In this document: one piece after another, positions 32,687 to 46,427 of the stretch
How positions within the stretch are numbered: the stretch's first letter is position 1
Layout: each line of letters opens with the position of its first letter
Made by a program: the position numbers and the translations under genes
DNA from: Boswellia sacra
Taxonomy: Eukaryota; Streptophyta; Magnoliopsida; Sapindales; Burseraceae
Length of the DNA: 64,000 nucleotides
Assembly (NCBI GenBank): GCA_013180625.2
Contig: SNVD02002303.1
Coordinates: 1 to 64,000 of the forward strand
Direction: 5' to 3'
The notes under the pieces: generated by a model
Seen by the model: only the letters and a program-made list of their open reading frames with translations
What the model was told of the DNA's origin: nothing
Database searches by the model: none

Positions 32687-35317
32687 CTACCCAATTGTAT
32701 TTCTATGCCTTTTAAGCACTTCTATCAACTTACCTTGTTGTTCGCATGTGAGGGATGAAGAAATTACCACTAGATATGTCTGATTCTCCCCAAGATATGC
32801 ATATTTCAATCCTTCAGGTAAGGGCTTCAATTCTAACTTGGGAGCTTCCTCTTCCTTGCTTTCATTCATTTGCCCCAATTCCTCGAATCTTGGTTTTGAG
32901 CATTTTTCCATCACCTGTGCACAATCCAATAAAGAACATATATCAGAAAGATCAGACTCTAGTTCCATACTTGATTCTAATGAATTCACCAAACAAGTTT
33001 CCAAAGGGTCGGAAGAACTCCCTTTTTGGATGTGATCTTCCACAATAGATTCAATCACATTGGCCTCATCAATTTCATCTTCTTCTTCATTTGGTTGTTT
33101 GCACATATTAAAAACATTAAGTTCCAATGTCATGTTCCCAAATGATAGCTTCATGACTCCATTCCTACAATTAATCAAATCATTAGAGGTAGCTAGAAAT
33201 GGACGCCCTAAAATAACAGGAATTGAATTGCTTACTTCCACTGGTTGTGTGTCCAAGACGATAAAATCCACTAGATAAATGAATTTATCGACTTGAACTA
33301 ACACATCTTCTACTATTCATCTTGGTACTTTGATCGATCTATCAGCAAGCAAAAGAGTCATAGAAGTCGGTTTTAACTCACCTAGATTGAGTTTTTGAAA
33401 AACCGAATATGGAAGCAAATTCACACTAGCACCAAGATCAAGTAAAGCTTGTTCAATTTTCTGGTCTCCAATAACACACGAAATTGTAGGACAACCTGGA
33501 TCCTTATATTTCACTGTATTATTATTTTGAAGAATAGCACTTACTTGCTCGGCTAGAAAGGCCTTCTTTTTCACATTCAGTTTTCTTTTCACAGTGCATA
33601 AGTCTTTCAAAAATTTTGCATAAGAAGGTACTTGTTTGATCACATCAAGCAAGGGAATGTTGACCTTTACCTGTTTGAAAATTTCAAAGATTTCAAAATT
33701 GTGAGTTGGCTTCTTTTGTGTGGCTAATGCTTGAGGAAATGGAGGCACAGATGAGGATTTGGTTTCCTCTTCGCTAGGTGTTGGTTTGGCAACCTCTTCC
33801 TGCCTTTTAGAGATCGATTCTTCTTCTTTCTCACAAGGGTCAGGAATGTGTTTTTCAACAATCTTACCATTGCGAAGGGTCATGACTGACTTGGCTTGGT
33901 CAAAGTAATGGTTACTTGAACTTCCTGCATTTGAGTTAGAGTGATCTTTGGGGTTTTGCAATGTTTGAGAAGGAAATTTTCCCTTCTCTTGGATGCTAAA
34001 TGTAGATGCAAATTTTGCAAGAGTTTCTGACAAATTTGCCAATGTTTGAGCAGTTTGACTATTGAAGGTCTCTTGCTTTGTAATAAATTAATGCAATGTT
34101 TCTTCAAAGTCATTCCTAGGAGGAGGAGCATATGCATGATCATGAGAATTTTGAAAATTTTGTTGTGTTTGAAAGGGGACTTGTGAAGATTGTGCATGAT
34201 TGTCATTTTTCCAACTAAATATTTGGATAATTTCTCCAACCAGGATTGTAGTTTTGAGAGTATGGGTTGTGATTTGGCCTTTTGAAAGTGTTCAAGGCAT
34301 TGGCTTGCTCATGGAGACATTCCCTAAAGGTAGGCAAAGTTGGGCAATCATCAGTAGAATGGTCATTGTCATTACAAATGTTACAGACATTTTCTTGAAT
34401 AGAATTCAATTGACCATTCTTTTTCATTTCTAAAGCCTCGACTTTTCTACCTAGGGATGCATATTTAGCTTGAAGGTCATGGTCTTCCCTAAGGTTGTAA
34501 ATGCCTCTATTGGATGTCGAGGTTGGGGCCTTGCTTAGTACCTCATAGGTGCCAGCGGTGTCCCAATTTTGTGCCTTTTCTGCCAAGGAATCTATGTAGT
34601 CAAGTGCTTCCTCATGGTCTTTTTCTTTAAATTCTCCATTACACATTAATTTCACTAGTTGCCTATCTTGAGGTGTTAACCCTTCATAGAAGTGTGCAAC
34701 TATTCTCTAAGTTTCAAAACCATGGTGAGGACAGGTACTAAGTAGTTCCTTATACCTATACCAACATTGGTAAAGGGTTTCCCCTTGTTTTTGAGATAAA
34801 TTGGAAATTTGTCTTTTAAGAGAATTTATTCTATGGGTAGGAAAAATTTTTTTCAAAAATTGTTGTTTCATCTCATCCCATGAACTGATGGAATTCGACC
34901 TCAAATTTTGTAGCCATGTTCTAGCTTTATCTTTTAAAGAAAAAGGAAAAAGCTTTAATATAATGGTGTTTATGCTACAATATGGGTCAGTGAGGAATTA
35001 CATACCTCTTCAAAGAGTTTTAAGTGCGAATATGGGTTCTCCACATCAAGGCCATGAAAGGTGGGTAGAAGTCGAACAAAACTTGGCTTGAAATTGAAAT
35101 GGATTGAATCTGGAGGAGAAACTACACAAGATGGTGCCCTAGTCCTTACCGGATTCATGTAATCTCTGAGGGTTCTTCGTTGGTTTTGATCATTTTGTTG
35201 GGAACGGTTATCCCCTTCATCCGTGAACCTTTCCACTAGATTGTCGGCCATGTTTTCTAAGGAAGATGATGTTTTTCTAACAAGTCTACCACTAGATGCT
35301 CGTGACCAAATTTTCAT
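32687..35317 (-). pseudogene. Athila-2 gag and protease (broken)
   Basis: The probable start is ATG 35317 (MKIWSRASSG). Gag capsid follows with RTLRDYMNPVRT and LLPTFHGLDVENPYSHLK (35150-35000), then SSWDEMKQQFLKKIFPTHR (about 34870), a CNICNDNDHSTDDC zinc knuckle (about 34385), YNPGWRNYPN (about 34230), and protease with LLDLGASVNLLP (active-site Asp, about 33440) and VILGRPFLA (about 33210). The pre-RT KPLPEGLKYAYLGEN is at about 32820-32775. A one-base shift near 34975, a stop at about 34707, and breaks near 34210-34050 and 33310 interrupt it. It supplies the comparison showing what Athila-1 has lost. Confidence 0.92.
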
Positions 35318-35430
35318 GCAAGAAAGAGAGAAGAAAAGAGAAGAAAAGATGAACACACAACAAAGTAAAAAATTAAGATCTAAAATGAGATAAGAGAATA
35401 CTTACAATTTTGCACGCCAAATTTTACCTT

Positions 35431-35447
35431 CCCTGGTAACGGCGCCA
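35431..35447 (-). other. Athila-2 primer-binding site
   Basis: TGGCGCCGTTACCAGGG on the minus strand, six bases after the 5' LTR end, the same type as in Athila-1. Confidence 0.88.
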
Positions 35448-35453
35448 AAAACT

Positions 35454-36809
35454 TGACACAACATCCGAAAAAGGATTGCCTCCCAAGTATAGGAGTGTCG
35501 AAGTAATAATCTCGGTGAGTCCGGGGTCGATCCACGAGGAAGGGGATTTTAGCACTACAAACTATAAGTAAGCAAATGTGATGTGGATGATTCAAAGAGA
35601 TGGCAAGATAATATCAACAAATATAAGTAAAGAACAAGTTCTTAAACAATAAATGAGAATAACACAAGAGAAATTCACACAATAATAATGAGGGTTAAGG
35701 TTAGGAGATCCGCCCTTGATATTTTAAATAAGGGTAAACAACCCGTTTTAGTTACATGAATTATATTTGCTTCGTTACCAATATTTATACCACTTCTTGT
35801 AAATGGGTTCAAGCATCCAATGTGTCAATCTCTATATGTCTACAACAAATCAAGGTTCCTAACTAGATTCGTGTCGGTAAGAAAGAACCATACGGCATCT
35901 AGAAAGGATCCAAGCATTTGATGTGCCAAGGATTGTCTACAATAGATCAAGACCTCCACTTTACGAGTGGTGTCAAAATTGATTAAGAAAATAAATATAA
36001 ATCATATAAACAACATAAGATTATGATTATTAAGCACATATTAAGGGTTAGAGAATCCTTACTCTCATATCAAGGGTTCACCCTTTCACCTTAGCAAGAG
36101 AGAAATTAGCAAGACATTATAAGAGAAAGAACACAAAATGCAAGAAAAAGGAAATTCATTAATAACATTAAAACACAAGAGAGAAACACAATAAAAGATC
36201 CCAGCAAAGGCCAAGATGCCCTAATGGGTCACAAGGCACCTATATTTATAGATACATTCAGGGGCAAACTTGTCAAATTACAAAGGAATAATTGTCAAAT
36301 ATTAGATGCACCAACTTTGACAATTGGGGTGATTAGGTGAACCGATTTTGATCACCGATTTTGACATTTAATTTTTGAGAATTTTAAATGAAAGTCGTAG
36401 ATATTTCTCTCAGCTTTCTAGAACATCTTGATTTATACGATTTGGATATGTATTCTGAGAGATATGGTCAAAATACTAAGGCATGATTAGGCTGGGCCGA
36501 AACTGCAGATGGGTTCACTTCAAGCCCATTTTTGGTCTACTAAGAGCCCGAATTTGATGATGCTTTTGAAATACAATCTTGTAGATAATTTAATCAGCTT
36601 TCCAAAACATTAAGATTTGAACCATTCTGATCTATAAATAGAGAGTTATGCCTATTTTACCAAACCTATAACAAAACCAAAATTAAGAGGAAGTTAATTC
36701 TAAAGATGCAAAGACTACAAATATGCTTAAGTTGAGGAATTTAATGACACTATTAATGCAATATGATGAACTAAGCTCTTAATAAATAGACATATTTAAG
36801 TGTTCATCA
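35454..36809 (-). repeat. Athila-2 5' LTR
   Basis: 1356 bp; on the minus strand TGATGAACAC...GTTGTGTCA. The 850 bp proximal to 36809 are closely matched by the truncated 3' LTR. Confidence 0.92.
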
Positions 36810-37602
36810 TTTGACATGGAAGTGGGGAACGTTTACCGTTGCAGCTTAAGCAGGACATTTGGAATGGAAGCGGGGAAACATGGAGAGACTGCGTAGTTAT
36901 CAGCGGTAAAATAATTCCGTTATTTTTATCATTTATTTTATTTTTTATTTTTTGAAAGAAAAAGAAAGAAAAATGACTTGTTCGTAATATAAATAAATAA
37001 ATAAATGTTAAGTGATATTAAAATTTAAGCACAACCATGCTCTCTTTGGTCAATTGCAATTTGTAATATGGGACAACATTTTTATTCGATACTTTATGTA
37101 ATTTTGTTTGAGAAAATTTATTTTAATGTCGCATATATAATTATTATTTGTTAACATTTATTTTTTTAATATTTATACAAACTTATGCCAGCACTTCCTC
37201 CTGGTTACCACCATATAAGCAATTTTTTGCCCCAATTTTTATTAATTAAAACCAAAAAAATATAAATTAAATAATTAAATATTTATATAATTAATAAATA
37301 ATTTGTTAAACGCCAATAGAATGAAAGGAAAAGGGCAATAGGAAAGCAATCGATTTCTAATGGCAGGATATCTAAATAAAATGTTAACTATTTAAATAAA
37401 TAATAAAAATTTAAAAATTTTTAATTTTTAATCTAAAAATAATTTTTATTAGTATTTATATTCATGTCATATTTATATATATATACTAATTTCAATCAAT
37501 TAAAAAGAAAATTAAACTTATCATATTATAATTTTTTTATCTTTTTATCTAATACAATACTAAATATAATAATATATCTTATTTAATCTTATTTCATACT
37601 AT
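36810..37602. other. No gene recognised
   Basis: AT-rich DNA right of Athila-2; only short runs of simple sequence (AAAT near 36990-37010). Confidence 0.6.
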
Positions 37603-37724
37603 CTAATCTAATCTAATCTAATCATAATTTATGTTATACTTTGTGGCGCACTAAAGGGGTGCTAATCTAATCTAATCTAATCATAATTTATGTTATACTT
37701 TGTGGCGCACTAAAGGGGCGCTAA
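37603..37724 (+). repeat. Two-copy 59-bp tandem duplication
   Basis: AATCTAATCTAATC followed by ATAATTTATGTTATACTTTG and TGGCGCACTAAAGGGG occurs twice at a 59-bp offset (ATCATAATTT at 37621 and 37680), directly at the left edge of duplication copy B. Confidence 0.9.
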
Positions 37725-40700
37725 TTAGCTTATGCATATTGGATAAGAAACTCCACGTGGGAATTCGGGCAATCATTCAGAAGGGATTTAAATATTAAAA
37801 TAAAGAAAAAGAATTGATGAATCATGGATTTAGGAATATATATATAAAATTTAAACATCACCAAAACAAATATAATTTAGAAACAAAGCCTTTTTCGTTA
37901 ATATAAGTTCTTTTGAGATTGAATCCAATATTTTTTACTTAAAAAATGATATAATTAATATATATATATTTATTAAAATTCAATCTTAATAATTGAAAAT
38001 GTATTAATTTAATGTATGAAAAATGTGATGCAATGGGTTTACATAATATTCATTTTCAACCCCAACCTACAAAAGGTAGGCTTATTCTCTCTTCTCAATT
38101 GGGCCCAAAAAAATCCATCAACGACACTACCATTATCCCTTCATCAATCATTTTCCAATTTACACCTACTTGGGTGCTTTAAATTTCAAGCTCTATTTTA
38201 CCTTAAACTTGAAGCAAATAAAACAAAATACAAATTGTTTTTGAAAAATTTCATAAAAATTAAAAATAATTTTAAATCAATTATAAAAATATTAGAATAT
38301 AACAATATATTAAAAAAAGATTTTGGATGACAAAATAAACATTAATAATAACAGAGTTACAGATCCAGTGGAGAAGAGAAGCCAAGCAAAAGAGAAGATG
38401 GAGAAGATGAACCAGGCATTTGAGAAGGTGAAGATGCTGGTGGGAATGGAGGCTGATGACGAAGAATCAGAAGCAGCAGCAGCTGCAGAGAGTAACAGCT
38501 CTTTCGCTATCATGGACGACTTCAATCGCCAATGCACTTTAACCACCAAACAGGTCCTTTGTTTTTGCCCAATCTAGTCATTTCTCTCTTCATTTCACTC
38601 CTGTAATGCGTTGTCTCAAATGGGTATTCAGTCTTGTTATATAGAGAGTAGAGAGTGTTCATGTAGTAGCTGTGAAGTTGAAACTGTTTGGCTGGTGGGA
38701 TTTATGAGTGTTTGTTTTTTTTTTTTTTTTGTGGGTTTGGTTTTGCCTATAGCTGAACCATAAATATTGTGGAAGTTGGTCACAACTTCTTTGATACGTG
38801 AGTCAATTACCGATCCAAGAATATGAAAGAGATTTTGTTGGATTTTTATTTTATTTTTTTGTTAAAAGTGAAATGGTTATATGGTGTTTTGAGAGTAGGC
38901 TTGTCTAAAATAAGTTGATTAAATGGTCTCTCTCCATGCTGAATGATTATTAGGAGCCGTCACGGATGTTATCTGTACAAATCTGGGCTTCTCTAGGATG
39001 AATTGTAGTTCGAATTATAGCTCGGCAAGCTTATTCTGCAGTGTGATTGGCAAGGAAAGTAATCACTCCAAGAACCATGCTCACGTATTTGTAGCATGGA
39101 CTCTCATGTCTGTCTACCAAATTAGAGGGAACTTGCTCACTTTCTTGGAATACATCAAGGTTAAGAATGCTTTATAAACTTCAACTATGGTCCAAGGGTA
39201 TGGACAACTGCTTCAGCTCAACGCATAGTTTTAAGCCTCAAATGACCATTTTTAGGGCCTCAATCTTGACCTAGGTGATCATCAAGGTGCTAAACTTATC
39301 ACAACGTGGCAACGTGGGTCCTCATATCTGCTTTATGTGTCCTCTTAATGCTGATACACTTAGAACACATGAAAAATCATTTTAAGATGTTTACCCAGGG
39401 CAATGAGTGCTTCAGGTTGATAATGACAAAGACTCTCATAAATTTCTTGAAATTTTTACTGGTGGTTTGTGTGGTTGCGTCTAAAAGCTGAGTTGGCTGA
39501 TTTACTTTGTGGAATTTTATACTTTAGAACATTGGTGTTGGTACTTGGTTGAGACTGAAAAAACATGGCTATAGTTTTTCTATGCTTATGTGTACTCTAT
39601 TATTCATTTGTGTTGTTGTTTTGATTGAAAATATTTCCTTTTACTTGTTAGTACTTTTCAACTAATCCCTTTATTACATTAAACAGAGGATTTATGGTTT
39701 TGCCATATGCTTGTCTGCGGGCTTATTCTGTACACTGTTGGTAAGTTTAACCATGAAACTCAGCATCCATCGTTTATTTCAATATTTGATTATTTCATTT
39801 CATGAGTTCTGTATGATTGCCACTGCTATAAGAGTAGAGTTTACATTATTTGTCCAAAAAAATTATTTTTCTTTTAGGAAGAATGTTGATTTATTACATT
39901 TTTCTATGTTAAGAGTCATAGTGGTGAATGAAAGATGTATTGTTCAATCAATAGATTGAATTTTTCCAAATTCCAATCAAACATTATTGTTCAAAAGTAT
40001 GGCAAGGGAAGACTCTGCTGACCGCTGAATGTTATTACCTCTCAGGCATTTTGCCATGAATCATCACAGTCCTATAATTCCATTGACTAATAAGATTATC
40101 AACTGAATTTTTTGTTCCATTTTAAACAATTGAAAAAGGACAAGCCATTATTTTTCCATTACATTCGCTGACGCTGGTCTGGGATTTATAGTACCTTACT
40201 CCGAAGAGGGGGAAAGGAGTGGTATTACTTACTAATATAAATGAATAACTGATTAGACTTTTCCCTTTCATGGTACCGTTTCTTGGCTTTGTTATCGTAT
40301 TGTTAAGTTAGGACCTCAAATTTGCAATGGTGCCTGATTTGTAATAATCCAAACTAAAGAGCTGTGAATAAATTCCATGTGGTTATAAGTGGTTCACACC
40401 CAAAATTCACTAGCTAGTGGCAAATTATAGTAAAACTAATGCATGTGAAATTCATTAATTGTCTTAAATACCCACATTTATGTATATGATGTTTGAGTTT
40501 TTCATCCATTAACTAGATTATTGAGCCAAACTCTCTGGATCAAAATATTCATACAAACTTGTTAAGGACAATTTATTCATTTTTCACTTTCAACCTGCTT
40601 TGTTGCATTTTAAACACACTTTGCTTTTATGAACAGCTCTGCTTTATATGCTGAGAACTTTTCTTCCTTCATTGAAGAAACTATGTCAGGGGTATTATAA

Positions 40701-41210
40701 TGTATAACTTATTTGCATAGTCTATATAAATTTACCATTTCTCTTGCTGCTATATCTTGAGTCTGTTCAGCAAGTGCGGTGAAGAAATGTCCGAGGCACC
40801 ATTTTTTAGTATTATGTCATCTCTTTATCATACAGTTTGTTACGTAGAGTTATTTAATTGGAATCAAATAATACAGAGAGCTATGGTAAATACGTGAGGA
40901 CTGTATGACTTTGTGCTTCGTAAGCTATAATTACTTTTTATAATCAGTACATTCTCTGTTATTGAGCAGTATGTGCGTTGATTATAGCTATTATTGGTTT
41001 GGTTTAACACTTGAATTAACATTTATAGATACAGAGCCCTTTTGAAAGGTACCAAGTCATAAATAAAATAGTGTATTTCTCATGGAATATTTTGGATTTG
41101 TACCACCACCTGTATTAGTTATATATTAAAACTTCCAAACTTTATTATTATTATTATTACTTTTGAGAAACTGGTTTAGATATTTGCTCCCATGGCGTCC
41201 CAGTTATAAA
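37725..41210 (+). repeat. Segmental duplication, copy B (parental)
   Basis: Counterpart of 16838-20590, covering the SFT2 5' flank, exons 1-2 and part of intron 2. It carries the intact gene and all later exons. Confidence 0.9.
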
Positions 41211-44200
41211 TTGTTAAATGTTTAATACTATCATTTCTAAGTAACTAAGTTGTTTAGACACTTCACAGTAGCTTGGTTACAACTGGTAGTTTACCATCCT
41301 CTGCTTCTATGAATTTAAGATGAATTGTAGTTAAATCTCAATAGTTTGATTGATTATAATTTTATTACTCTGATTTGACCTTATGAGTTTATGTGGCCTT
41401 TATCGATCTTTTTTTACCCTTATATTTATCATTTGGCAGTCAATGCTTGTTTTCTTCAATCCAATCAAGTTTGGGATCACATTCACATTTGGGAATTTAC
41501 TTGCTCTTGGGAGGTTTGTATTTCAGTTTTTATATTATAGTTTCTATGATGGTTTACTAAATAAATTGTTAAAGATTTTCATATATAGGGATGCATGTGA
41601 ATGTGAACGGTGGTTTTATTTGGAAAATATGCATTAAGTATATGAGATTTTCTGGGTTATTCCTAGTTTCTAGTGTAGATGGCCATTAAAACCTTTCATT
41701 CTTGAATGAAGCTAAAGGTCAGGCTTGATTGGCCATTTTCACTCTACTGATTGGGTTGATGGTTCTTTTGGACTAGGGGTTTTAAGATCCTCTGCTAAGT
41801 CTATTATGTGGTTATATTATGTTCAATAATCGAAATTGCCAAGGTTGCCTGAAGTATGAATTTATTTGAACCAAGCATCGGCTGCATTCTGAAAGGGAAA
41901 AACAAAAAGAACAGTATAGATCTCTTGATTTGGGCTCGGTTACAATTAATTTTCTCCGTGAATCTCAATCTTGGCGAATACTGGAACTAAGTACTTTTCC
42001 TGTATTCACCATCTTATGAACATCCAACTGCTACTATTGTAATCTGCAGAAAAAGGGGATTATAGGATGTAAAGCTGTACCTTAACCTTCTTAAGGCTGC
42101 TATGTGTGGTCCAGGGGTTGTGGGAGTTTTTCCTTCCTTTATGTTTGGTTTTCTTCTTTCGTTCTTTTTTTTTTTAAGGGGTTACTGATGACATCATTTT
42201 TAGCATCCTGTGGTCTCCTCCTTGTTTGGTTTTCTCTTATAAAATTCTTTTTCTAATTAAAGAGTATCACTAATAAAATTAGGTGCAAACTTGTGAATCT
42301 GAATTAAAGTGGTGGTCCGTTTCCTGCTTATTTAGTTTTGTGCTTTTATTATATTGTATTTTTTGACATGCCTGTTATAATTTCCTGGTCACTCGAAAAC
42401 TAGCAAAATTATTTGCTTCTTTCATGATTATTCTTAGTGGCCATTCTGGCTATATTAGATTCTAAGTTGTAGCTTTTTGTATGGCAGCACAGCATTCCTC
42501 ATAGGCCCAAAGCGGCAGGTGACAATGATGCTTGATCCTGTTCGTATTTATGCGACAGCCTTATATCTTGCAAGTATTGTTATTGCTCTATTCTGTGCTC
42601 TCTATGTAAGTTAAGCCTTCTGTTGTTTATCTCAAAAACTTTCAAACTGTTTCTATTTTGCTTTGGACCTAGCAATAATCTCCCGTTATGTATTATGTAT
42701 GATCTTTCATTTTTTGCACTGGGCAGGTTCGAAACAAGCTATTGACCCTTCTGGCAATCATTTTAGAGTTTGGTGCACTAATTTGGTATGTTCACTTACT
42801 TTCATTATGCATATATCCTAGTCAATCTCATTCAGACTCATGCAGTTAAAAACAATATGTTTCATTTTCCTTTACCATCTGAACATGCAAATTTGGCTTA
42901 AAAAGCATGCCACTAGTGAGTCCACCACTGCAAATGAAACATCATTGAGAATGAGGAACATTGGTCTAAGTTTTGTATTAACTTCTTTGTGTATCTTAGA
43001 TGGAAAGGTAACAGTATGTATATTAGAAGTAAAATTTATAGAATATGCATGTAGGCATGCATTCAAATCCTACAATCTTCATTATGCCTTTCGTGCCGGG
43101 TCAGAACTTACCCGACAAGGAATTTCGCTGCCTTGGGACTGTTATAGTTATGGCTGCCATTCACCGGGGCTTCGGTTGCTGGCTCCCCTTAGAGATTACA
43201 ATCTGGAATAGAATGAGGATAATGTATTGGGAATGTGTGAAGGGTCAAGTGTTTTGGCAATTCGCAATTCTTAATTGTTGGTACCAAAAATAAAGCAGCT
43301 TTAGTTCTTACGTTATCCAGTAGTACTCTTTTTTTTTTCGCTAAAAAAAAGCTTCTTGTGGAACAGTAAATCCAATGAACCCGTCATTTGAATGAAATAA
43401 AGAAAAAAAAAAAAAACCCAAGTACTCTCTTTCGGATCCATCCTAGCTTTCTTTGCACCCCTACCTCCTTTATCACTGAGTAGTCATTTGGGGCCCTATT
43501 AAGATTCAACCTCTGGCTCATGTTTTAGCCACACTGGATTAAGACACAGCCCATACTCCTGCGGAAGGCAGTGGTGGGGAATTTTCCGCAATGGGCGAAA
43601 GCCTGACGGAGCAATGCCGCGTGGAGGTAGAAGGCCCACGGATCGTGAAACACAGGAAAAAAATCATTGGCTTATCAAATTCAAATATCAATTCTTATGC
43701 CCTCTTCCAATAAATTATGTAGATAGATCAAGACTAAAGAATTACACAAAAAAAAAGTACTTGATGTTCATATAAACTACCGGATGGTCCATCGCATACT
43801 TTTGATGGAAAAATCAGACGGTGAAGTAAGTCCAAGCTTGTGAGCTTATTATCCTGAGTCAGAATAAGTTGATAAGATTCCTTTTTTACACACCCATTCA
43901 TCACAAGGGAGAGACATGGGGGCTTATAATCATGTATTTTTGTGAAATCGCTGCTATCCCAGAAGTACCCTAAAAAAAAAAAAAGAAAAGAAGAACATTT
44001 CCCCTCCTCAGCTGTTTCAGGTTAGGAAGATGTGAAAACACCTCTCTCTCTATAAGAACACGGTGCGTTATGAGGTGTGAAGTGGGAGAGAAGGGAACCT
44101 CTGGGTTTTATCAATTTGCAAATTCTTCAATTGTATGATTACTCTTTGTTTGGTCCTTGCTGTTTCATTGAACCATTATATCTGTTTAGGGTTTTTACCT

Positions 44201-45338
44201 TTACTCTTCTGTTGCCTTCTATCCTAAGAATCAAGAAAACCTTTGTTTCCTCTTCCTTCTCCTCTCTGTCACATTCATATTCCGTCGTTTGTTTCTTCTA
44301 ATCATCACATTCTCTTCACCAGAACCTTTCGCTGTATTTTCCGTAACTTGAGACAAATGGAGAATGAGCCTAATGGTTAATTAACCACATGGTATATAAC
44401 ATGGTTTAGGGATTTGGGAATTATATTAGGGCTTGGAACTACTTATTTGAGACAAATTAAGTTGCATATTTGAGGTAGATTACTATTTGTGTATTTAAGG
44501 TCGATTAGTTTCTTTTGTGATTTGCCAACTGATAATAGATCTTTCAAAAATACTAATCTGAGGGCTACATACACACCATACGATCTTGGTATGTATGTAT
44601 ATACATCTCATCAAATAGGTGGTGACAAGGGAGTTTAAATTCTTGACTACAATGGTGAAAACCAAGGGCTTTTACTACTAGCTATGCCCAACCCTTTGCA
44701 AGTTTGGGTGGCTTTTAAGGTGTTAGAAAAAAATTAAAAAAAAAAAAAAGCAAGAAGAAGAAGAAGAAGAGAAGAGAAGAGCCTTTTGAAATTTTAGGAA
44801 CACAAGATTTTGATTTGTTGATTACCACAGAAATTCTAATACGTATCATCTGTAAGTGGTTTTAGGTTTTATATATCTTGCATCGAAGTTTCAGTTATGA
44901 AATACACAATTGTAAGGTTTCATCTTTTCTTGAAACTACGTTTATTTTTGTTATTTTTGGATTACTAGCCTTGCCTCCATTTGAAGTTGCATGGACCCCT
45001 CACCCAGGCAAGACTCCAATTCACTGGAATTACAGATGAGTAAAAAAAAAAAAAAAGCTGAACTACTTTCTTCTTTGAGGCACCAGAACTTGTGAAAGAA
45101 GTGGATTGGCTTATTTATAATTCTCAACTGAAAGAGAAAAGTGTTACTTAATGTAGTTATATATCCAGTGCATTGATTCCGAGCAAGCATATTAACTTCT
45201 GTCTCCCTCACCATCTCTGTTATCTCATGTTTCTTTCTATTTCTCTTCATAATCTATAGGTATAGCTTGAGCTACATACCATTCGCGAGGGCCATGGTCT
45301 CTAAGATCATGGTAGCTTGCTTTGATACTGAATTTTAG
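38398..45338 (+). CDS. SFT2-like vesicle transport protein, six exons
   Basis: SFT2/GOT1-type four-helix membrane protein of the Golgi, involved in fusion of endosome-derived vesicles. Exons with canonical GT-AG borders: 38398-38553, 39687-39740, 41440-41513, 42488-42605, 42727-42785, 45260-45338. The joined CDS is 540 nt, encoding 179 residues, normal for the plant family. Start chosen at MEKMNQAFEKVKML, the first in-frame ATG. After a soluble acidic N-terminus come MDDFNRQCTL, then hydrophobic segments around YGFAICLSAGLF, SMLVFFNPIKFGITFTFGN, IYATALYLASIVIALFCALY and LLAIILEFGALIWY, the family motif GPKRQVTMM, and the C-terminus ACFDTEF. No lesions seen. Intron 5 (2.5 kb) contains plastid rDNA fragments. 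The 5' exons are duplicated at 16838-20590. Confidence 0.95.
43082..43190 (-). other. Plastid 23S rDNA fragment in SFT2 intron 5
   Basis: The minus strand matches the conserved 23S rRNA core (plus strand: TTACCCGACAAGGAATTTCG, then TTCACCGGGGCTTCGG). Several differences look like C-to-T decay. Plastid rather than mitochondrial type from the ACCGGGGCTTCGG stretch. Not a functional rRNA gene. Confidence 0.88.
43525..43650 (+). other. Plastid 16S rDNA fragment in SFT2 intron 5
   Basis: GGGGAATTTTCCGCAATGGG, GCCTGACGGAGCAATGCCGC and GTGGAGGTAGAAGGCCCACG identify the 5' domain of plastid 16S rRNA. Its orientation is opposite to the 23S piece, unlike in a plastome, so the insert is rearranged or composed of separate pieces. 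Confidence 0.92.
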
Positions 45339-46427
45339 GCTTCTACCCAAGGCATGGGATAAATTCATTCGAGAGTATCTACAAGGGCAGTCTTTCTGCA
45401 GCTGTTCACATGGAGAGGTTAGTCCACATAAAGATGTATCAGTACACAAGACTGAAATATGAAATGTTTGTACATCAATAGTGTTCTATAATTCTTTTTT
45501 TTTTTTTTTTTAATCTGTAAAGTCTCCTTCCCTATTCTTTCTTGCCTCTGGGTTTATTGTTAGAGAACTCGTATGGTCATATTAATGTAGAAATTAACTT
45601 GACTGTATTTCTTGGCCTTGAACCCACTTTTTTCATAATTTTTGGTTCGTACTGAGAAATAATCACTGAATTTAAGTGATAAAAGTGGATCTCTGTAATT
45701 TTTTAGTGATACATCCATGTAATTGTGGGTGTTTCACCTCTTTGCTAAGTTATAAATTTTAGTTCATTTTGTTTTGAAACTTGAAATAAGTTGAGAAGTA
45801 ACAAAATATATTTTGAAAATGTTAAAAGTATACAGAAAGTGAAATCTCTGTCAATTCACAATAGTGCGGATATACCGGGTCTTTGTGTTAATGTGGTACA
45901 TCGATGTCAATTTAATATGATAACAACTGTATATTCATTATATATATATTCATGTTGATATGGTATAATCATGAATTCCAAATTTTTCTCTTTATTTATC
46001 ATCTGGTTTCAAAGCCAACATTTTTTCGTTGTTCTAGGTAATCAAGAATAATAGAATGGTTTCAAATTCTCAGGCTTCCATAAAGATCTGGAAAAAGTTT
46101 CAAGTATCCACAATGCAACAACTTAACATTATCTGAAAATTATTCCTTTCAACAATAAAAAAATAACAATGTATTGGTTTATAACAAGTTGAATATTATT
46201 TAAAATCATATGCACATTATTAAAATAGATAAACGTTGGAAACACTACTTCAATCACTTGTTCTTCTTTTATTTTCTTCGTTTGACACATGTATATGTAT
46301 ATTTTTGGATTATTTAACTTCTAGAATAACAAATTGACAAAAGAATTATGTGGATCATTATTAACTGAGTGCATAATTACTCATTTAACACCAATTATTA
46401 GAGCTATGTGGAAACTAATATATTTAA
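45339..46427. other. SFT2 3' flank, no further gene
   Basis: Presumed 3' UTR then AT-rich DNA. Nothing else recognised. Confidence 0.6.

Larger units (their letters stand above)
26115..36809 (-). mobile_element. Athila-like Ty3 LTR retrotransposon, near-complete (Athila-2)
   Basis: 10.7-kb element read on the minus strand: 5' LTR (36809-35454), primer site, gag, protease, RT, RNase H, integrase, then a cysteine-rich ORF, a LOG-like gene, a long 3' non-coding region, polypurine tract and a truncated 3' LTR. The 3' LTR lacks about 490 bp at its outer end, so no target duplication can be seen. Gag-pol is interrupted by several stops and frameshifts. The order after integrase is identical to Athila-1, but the two are diverged relatives, not recent copies. 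Confidence 0.93.

Noticed and set aside
42840..43293. Frames around 43000
   Set aside because: Intron 5 of SFT2 and plastid 23S rDNA read through; not a protein gene.
43082..43650. Functional rRNA genes
   Set aside because: Only ~110-125 bp of each rRNA present, in opposite orientation and with decay; nuclear plastid-derived DNA.
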